Assembly: GCA_027596035.1 (NCBI GenBank)
Contig: JADGJA010000666.1
Coordinates: 1 to 12,924 of the forward strand
DNA length: 12,924 nucleotides
Source: Thoreauomyces humboldtii
Taxonomy: Eukaryota > Chytridiomycota > Chytridiomycetes > Spizellomycetales > Powellomycetaceae
Direction of reading: 5' to 3'
Positions 7,900 through 12,924 of the stretch are shown in pieces (position 1 is the stretch's first letter; each line of letters begins with the position of its first letter). The translations under genes were made by a program, and so were the position numbers. Under the pieces are notes generated by a model. It searched no databases and was not told the DNA's origin. It saw only the letters and a program-made list of their open reading frames with translations.

Positions 7900-9130
7900 T
7901 GGCGAGCCTTTCGAGGTTTGTCAGGTGCAACCTGCTAAAGGGACTGGATCTTTGAATTCCGCCGACAGCGAGGAGCAGCAGGACTACGCAAGCGGGCGGC
8001 TAGCCGAGCGAAAAGGAGACCAATCACTCCTGCGGATATATGGACCTGCGCCATTGAGAAATGGAACATCAAGAGTATCCTTGCCGGCGAGCGTAATCTG
8101 TTGACACCAGCCCGCGTGCATGTGACACGTGATCCGTTTCCGCTCAATATATGGAACGCCGACAGACCGGAAACGGATGAGTGTCCGTCCCGAACATACT
8201 GGACACAGCCGTCCAGCCGAACGTACTGGACGCAGCCTGAATATGGTAATGGCCGTCCTGAGCGTCCTTCGCAAGAATCACCGGTTTATTACGGACACGT
8301 CGTAGCTTCTTCTGGCAACCTCCTGTGGACACCTGCTCGGTTGGGTTGAGCATGAAATTACAGTATCATGAGCAGTCGAAGATGCGACCCACGCCTGTCC
8401 AAAAGGGACTGCGCCTTCCCAACATTCAAAAGTATCTATGTCGGCGGTGGAATCTGGTTGACACCAGCTCGCTTGCGTGCGATCTCTTCCTGCTCAATAC
8501 AGGGAACGCCGACAGACGGGGCAAGAGGTGTACGAGGTCTCGGAACGGATGTCCTCAGGGCCCCTCGCAAGCATCGTCCATTCATTATGCCCTCGTCGGA
8601 GGTTCTTTTGGCAGTCACATGCGAACCCTGTCCGGTTGAACTTGAACCTTTCTTTGGCAGGCAAAAATGTCACTTGCAAAATCGCCCGTCCGAACGTGGA
8701 ACTGCGCTCTTCCCGAAATCCAAGATTATCCGGGGAGGAGGTGAGACGATGTCGACGCCTGCAGGTTGAAGCGATCATCTCTGAGAGCGGAGAACCAGTT
8801 TGCAATTGCGCCTTCGTAAAACTCAAGAGTATTCTGGAATGCGGACGTAACTTGGCGGGACCAATATCAGCAATAATGCGTCGACATTTTTATCACTTTA
8901 CAACTTTTCTCTTCCGGCGCTTTTGTTCACCATCCTTTGACGTTGCGATGCGCCCCCGGCGATCGCCAATCGATGGGCGCACTCCCGATCCCCAACCGAC
9001 GTGTCGAAGACTGGTTTGCGAGGTTTCCGCGCCTCGGGACGGTCGTTCTTGGTGCCCTTCGCAAGAAAATCCGTCTACCTCATCACACTGGGCATGTCCT
9101 TCTCTGGGAGGCTCCCTTGACGCTTGCCAT
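7900..9130. repeat. Degenerate head-to-tail tandem repeat tract (unit about 290-360 bp)
   Basis: Several landmarks recur in the same order and orientation. 'AA(A)GGGACTGCGCCTT'-type segments occur at about 7937, 8404 and 8700. Segments like AACATCAAGAGTATCC followed by TTGACACCAGC occur at 8064-8110 and again, diverged, at 8421-8470. CTCAATA...GGAACGCCGACAGAC occurs at 8142 and 8493. CCTTCGCAAG occurs at 8266, 8563 (CCTCGCAAG) and about 9057. Between copies the identity looks like roughly 60-75 per cent with indels. Two copies share a minus-strand frame ending in CPVCRRSLY/FPVCRRSIY plus stop, which follows from the duplication and is not by itself proof of coding. Origin and function are unknown. 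Confidence 0.55.
8191..8237. repeat. 27-bp-period short tandem duplication
   Basis: CGAACATACTGGACACAGCC (8191-8210) recurs as CGAACGTACTGGACGCAGCC (8218-8237), 18 of 20 identical and exactly 27 bases apart. It lies inside the first clear copy of the larger repeat tract and is absent from the neighbouring copy, so it is a later local duplication. Confidence 0.85.
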
Positions 9131-11651
9131 TCTGAACGTCGAGTGACGATGGCAGTGGGAATGAACCCACATGCTGTGCGCATTGACAAATTGACATGGT
9201 TTGCGCACCGCGAAATCCTGCGTGCCCACATAGTCCCAGCCGGCACCCCAGTGCTCGCTCTGTTGGATATCGAAATCGGCCGGACTTGGGCCGCCTTAGT
9301 GCTAGACCGGATTGTCAAGTGCAATTCTTGAAGGTCAACCTCCGCGGAGGTACGGAAGATACTTTTACGGCAAGGACGAGGGCAAGAAACGCCCCTGGAA
9401 GAAGTATCTCCCCTTTTGCTGGTGGTCCGTCGAAGTAACTGTGGATCTCTTCTCCGACAGGAGGTTGCTTCTAACAATCATTGATCTGACAGAATGCTTA
9501 GCGACCTTAAGAGCAGCGAAAGCGGAAGTATAGAGGTTGGGAAACCAGCCGGCGCGGGCAAATTCTTGACAAGACTCACGACATCATGGGTATCAACAGG
9601 CAGGATAAACGCCCGTGAAGCCAAGCTCGCGTTCATGACACCACATCCGATTCGGCTGACGGGATTCACAACTTTTCCTGCAGTGCAATAAGTCCGGAGT
9701 GAACTTATCACGTCGATTGCGCGGATTTCGGAATATTTCACGCAGCGCATTGTCAGACTACACTAATGCGTTGGGTTGCAAGACAATTAAGTCATACAAG
9801 ATCACTCGATAGTAATGACACGCAAGGAAGACCGCTCGTGGATATGGCAGGGATGTATCGGATCGCCTTCTAGAAGTATTGCCTTGGGGAGACGGAGACG
9901 GATAGTCCGATGCGCAGTCACGAGGAAGTGATGGCACGCTGGAAGCACGCTTCCAGACTACGACAGGTCCAACAGCACAAGAAAAGCTTGAGTGAGGTCG
10001 AATCTGACTAACGCCGAGAAGTAGGTCAGAAGAACAAGACAAACAACCACCTACCGTGGCAAGTCTCCGAATCTCCATGCCGAGTCGCAGCGCACTGCAC
10101 AAGGTCACCGTCAACGTCGATACACTCGAGATAGGATACAGTCATATTTATCAGCAAAGAACACAGAACGGAAAGGGAGATGGCACATCGCACGTTGCAG
10201 GGCCTGCTCGCGGCGCATGCGAATGGTTACCTGGGTGTGAATGCTCACAATATCTAGGTTAAGAGTTATGGCCAAGTACCTGACATTTGACGTCGCGAAC
10301 CGCGTGTGAGTCGCTCGCCGCTGATTAGCGCTGTCTAACCAATCACCTTTGGACCTAGTGGTTTTGCACGTACGCAGCGTGAATAACCGTTAAGAAAGGT
10401 CTCGATTGGAATTCGTTCAGCAAGCATTGAGGCTCCTTGGCGAGAACGAGGTTCAACCACTAGTCAATCCTGCGCTCACCCTTGAGAGCGAGTATGCTGA
10501 GAGCGGTCGGAACCAAGGCTGCCAAGGCCGTCGTTCCCGCGACCGGCGTTCGTCCTTTCAAGAGAATTCTCGTGCTGCTAAGGCGATCTGCGAAAAGTTC
10601 AAAGCCCTTGAGAAGGAGACTAGCACGTCAATGGCCGCACGTATACGGAACTCTCTCTTGAGTCATCCGCACGAAGGTAGCTATGGCGGACATGCATTCG
10701 ACCGATGCTCGTCCGTCTTCTATCATGTCCCAAGGCGAGAATGCATTGTTTCTCTGCCACCTACCCGCCCCACTGTGCAGATAATAGCGGCCGGCCTGCT
10801 TCCCGCGCCAAATCACACGGTCGTACCAGTCCCGCAGCTCTCCGAAAACCTTCCTTCAAGACAAGGACGAGGACGTGTGGAAGACCATTCTCAGAGCGAG
10901 GACGAGTGGAAGACAGGAAGAGATTCGACCTCCTGGATTCGGGGATCAACGGAAGGAAGGTCGAGGGTGTCCATTTAAAGTTCACCATATCGAAAGTCCA
11001 AGTCCTTAACGGACAAAGACTAAAAGGGATTCCGTCTGGGAGACGTCGATATGCAAAAAAATACGATCAACGTTTTCTTCAAGATGCTCGTAACGCCGCC
11101 TTTTTTGCGAAATCGACCACTCGAGCTCTTGGCACTCGGACACGGCAATCGCCTCAATAGCATCAGAATTGAGGGTTCCTGGAATGCTCACTCCACATCC
11201 GCGGATTACGTGGCAAGATGCCAGTGAATACTGAAAGAAGTACTCTTCGGGATCGCTTCGCAGATCGGCTTATTCGCGCTGAAAAGCTTACTGTCTAACT
11301 AGCGACCCATAGCTTTGCAGCAAAACCCAAAGCAAACAATGAGCCGAGTTGGATTATAGTTACGTCAATTTCAAGCATCGAGCTTCGCAGGTTTCAGCGC
11401 TTCTGCTTCCGCTTTGCAAGCCCATGCGAACACGCTGGTGGAGCAAACAGTCAAAACCATTGTACTATCTGGCACAAAAGAAAAGTAGGTGCTGGGGAAT
11501 CTAAAGACACGGCATGACTTTCTCAGGAAGCGTCAACTCAAACAACCAGATTTCATACTATCAGCATCTCATACGACGGTCGCAACTCGGAAACACCATC
11601 TGTCAAAATACATGGGCTCAAATTCGCCAAATTTATCGGGATAACAAATCA

Positions 11652-11723
11652 AGCACTGTGACGCAGTGGAAGCGTGCAGGGCTCATAACCCTGAAGTCCC
11701 TCGATCGAAACGAGGCAGTGCTA
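11652..11723 (+). tRNA. Initiator tRNA-Met (CAU)
   Basis: A complete 72-nt cloverleaf. Acceptor stem AGCACTG/CAGTGCT, D stem ACGC/GCGT, anticodon stem CAGGG/CCCTG with loop CTCATAA (anticodon CAT), variable loop AAGTC, T stem CCTCG/CGAGG, discriminator A. Initiator hallmarks are all present: an A1:U72 first pair, three consecutive G:C pairs at the base of the anticodon stem, and a T loop reading ATCGAAA (A54, A60) instead of TTCNANN. There is no intron and no encoded CCA. A TTTT pol III terminator follows at 11730-11733. Confidence 0.98.
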
Positions 11724-11729
11724 CACATC

Positions 11730-11733
11730 TTTT
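11730..11733 (+). terminator. Pol III terminator of initiator tRNA-Met
   Basis: A TTTT run flanked by C on both sides, six bases after the last tRNA nucleotide, the standard RNA polymerase III stop signal. Confidence 0.85.
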
Positions 11734-12069
11734 CTTGCAGTTACTTTTTGTTTTGACGTCCGCCGTGCAGGTCGCCAACGAACACGAAAAGTTTGTCACA
11801 GTCCCGAGCTATCGAAAAAGTCTGCTTGACCGCTGTGACCGATCTGCGGTGTTATTCCCGGATGATGGACTTAAATCCAGGCGGACGACGATTCGAGCTG
11901 AAGTAAGTCTCGTTGCGTCCTCACCAACCAGGATTCGCAGATCCTCACGGTCCATCCCACTCCCGACGGGAACAGATTTACCGTCACGAAGTACGTTCTT
12001 CGACGTTCTCGAATTCCGCAGTCGTGTTGAAGGACCATAACGTCGAGAAGCGGCGGGAGCTTCATAACT
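11734..12069. other. Spacer between the initiator tRNA and the repeat array
   Basis: About 340 bases with no gene or repeat that I can support. A plus-strand frame crosses it (to 12040) but also reads through the tRNA and has no recognisable content, so it is taken as chance. Confidence 0.55.
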
Positions 12070-12733
12070 GAAGCAGCAGCATGACAAGTATTTGCAGTAT
12101 TGAGAAGGTCCGTACCGACTTCGGCGCCCCGGCAGAGCGGCCGGCTTCAGATGGTTGTCGCTCCTTTTTTCTTCGAAGTAGCAATATGGCAACCTTTTGC
12201 AGCGTCGAGAAGGTCCTACGCTTCTCTCGCAATCGGGGGAACGGCTAAGGAAAGCCTGTCGCCCCTTTTTTCTTCGAAGCAGCAACATGACGACACTCTG
12301 CAGCATCGAGAAGATCGGAGCGGAGCGCCCGACCACCCACCCTCTGCAGCATCGAGAAGGTCCGAGTGGAGTCAGGGGACCTCAACGCTCCCCTCGTGGT
12401 CGCTCGCAGAAGCCTGCCGCTGAGCTGCCTCCGCCACGAAATGTGTCGGACTGCGCAAAAGGTTTTACTGCGCAGAAAAGAACAAATGCTTCCGTCGCCC
12501 CTTTCTTCTTCGAAGCAGCAACATGACAACAAATCTGCAGGATCGAGAAGATCAGAGCGGAGCGCCCAACGAGAGATGGCCACCGTCTGCAGCATCGAGA
12601 AGGTCCGCGTGGAGTCAAGGGACCTCAACGCTCCCCTCATGGTCGCTCGCAGAGGCCTTCCGCTTGAGCTGCCTCCTCCACGAGATGTGTCGGACTGCGC
12701 AAAAAGTGGACCGCGCAAAGAACAAGTGCTTCC
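12070..12733. repeat. Imperfect tandem repeat array ending in the 3' end of tRNA-Phe
   Basis: A core of about 60 bp (TTCTTCGAAGCAGCAACATG, then CTGCAGCATCGAGAAG) recurs at about 12070-12111 (partial), 12155-12215, 12257-12317 and 12492-12551. A second sub-unit starting CTGCAGCATCGAGAAGGTCC recurs at 12344 and 12587. The largest and youngest duplication is 12344-12493 against 12587-12733, offset about 240 bp and by eye close to 90 per cent identical. Both copies end in TGCTTCC, which in the right copy is the reverse complement of the tRNA-Phe 3' end. The array is therefore built partly from the tRNA 3' terminus and its downstream flank. Long open frames on both strands here are repeat artefacts. 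Confidence 0.85.
12701..12705 (-). terminator. Likely pol III terminator of tRNA-Phe
   Basis: On the minus strand a TTTTT run starts about 22 bases after the tRNA-Phe 3' end. It is the first run of four or more T's downstream. The corresponding position in the left repeat copy (about 12460) also carries TTTT. Confidence 0.65.
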
Positions 12734-12799
12734 TTCGCGGATCGAACGCGAGACCTTTAGATCTTCAGTCTAACGCTCTCCCAACTGAGCTAAGGAAGC
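12727..12799 (-). tRNA. tRNA-Phe (GAA)
   Basis: A complete 73-nt cloverleaf on the minus strand. Acceptor stem GCTTCCT/AGGAAGC, D stem GCTC/GAGC with loop AGTTGGGA, anticodon stem TTAGA/TCTAA with loop CTGAAGA (anticodon GAA), variable loop AGGTC, T stem TCGCG/CGCGA with loop TTCGATC, discriminator A. All stems pair perfectly, there is no intron and CCA is not encoded. The GACTGAAGATC core is typical of eukaryotic tRNA-Phe. It faces the initiator tRNA-Met about 1 kb away, with the repeat array between. Confidence 0.98.
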
Positions 12800-12924
12800 T
12801 TGGATATCAGTTACTCAATTGCGCGGAATCCATTCCGTGATAACATGAGGTCATCTGCGCAGTATTTTCCGCCGATGAAAGACGTTGCGAGACACATGAA
12901 GAGGGACAAGGAGGGGAGGGGAAG
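12800..12924. other. Upstream flank of tRNA-Phe, right window edge
   Basis: These 125 bases precede tRNA-Phe on its own strand. They end in a purine-rich (plus-strand GGGAGGGGAAG) stretch. No gene is visible. Confidence 0.5.

Larger units (their letters stand above)
7694..11651. other. Gene-poor stretch with degenerate repeats, left of the initiator tRNA
   Basis: About 4 kb without a supportable gene. The part from about 7900 to 9130 is a diverged tandem tract annotated separately. From 9130 to 11640 there are open frames up to about 190 codons (for example 10406-10978 on plus, without an ATG start) with Arg/Ser-rich, frame-ambiguous translations and no recognised family. Splice-like segments (for example 11485-11526 on plus, about 10014-10062 on minus) occur but give no recognisable product. 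The sequence is visibly less C/G-biased than the coding exons to the left. Confidence 0.5.

Noticed and set aside
8477..9331. A 284-codon plus-strand open frame
   Set aside because: It spans copies of the degenerate tandem tract, is matched by long open frames on the other strand, and shows no recognisable motif.
10406..10978. A 190-codon plus-strand open frame with a non-ATG start
   Set aside because: It begins at TTG, is low in recognisable structure, and an overlapping frame is equally protein-like. No family assignment is possible.
11372..11644. A possible spliced reading frame with a 42-nt intron at 11485-11526 (donor GTAGGT, acceptor CTCAG)
   Set aside because: The splice joins frames neatly, but the product is unrecognised, no upstream exon can be linked, and the stop falls seven bases before the initiator tRNA, so it is most likely chance.
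12245..12773. Several open frames on both strands with repeated peptides
   Set aside because: They arise from the tandem array and one runs into tRNA-Phe. Both strands being open is what repeated GC-rich DNA gives.

Overview
The window looks like nuclear DNA of a fungus, most probably a basidiomycete. The protein genes are interrupted by short GT-AG introns, mostly 66-75 nt with CTRAY-like branch sites. The products are eukaryotic (nascent polypeptide-associated complex alpha, a Tom5-like import receptor subunit, an SLC35G-like EamA transporter). Two nuclear-type tRNA genes without encoded CCA are present. The phylum is inferred from intron style and protein flavour; the species cannot be named from sequence alone.

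Left part, 1-4989, is compact and genic. A minus-strand 5' gene fragment (possibly Mediator Med19) runs off the left edge at 285..1. EGD2 (NAC alpha, minus, 2022..1142, two coding exons) follows. EGD2 faces a very small plus-strand gene, TOM5 (2664..2891, two exons, 50 aa), across a shared promoter of about 640 bp that carries an inverted pair of tetranucleotide microsatellites. TOM5 converges on a five-exon minus-strand EamA/DMT transporter gene (4989..3251, 485 aa). These are housekeeping genes with no functional link beyond neighbourhood.

Middle part, 4990-11651, is about 6.7 kb in which no complete gene can be supported. It contains one candidate exon or gene relic (7328-7693), a 12-bp perfect hairpin with flanking direct repeats (6158-6225), and a degenerate head-to-tail repeat tract (about 7900-9130). 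The open frames here are short, overlap on both strands and show no recognised family.

Right part holds two convergent tRNA genes, initiator tRNA-Met(CAU) on plus (11652-11723) and tRNA-Phe(GAA) on minus (12727-12799). Between them is an imperfect tandem repeat array (about 12070-12733). Its last large duplication ends inside the 3' end of tRNA-Phe, so the array appears to have grown partly by copying the tRNA 3' end and its downstream flank.

I found no CRISPR, secondary-metabolite, viral or intact transposon system. The most distinctive structure is the tRNA-bounded repeat array.
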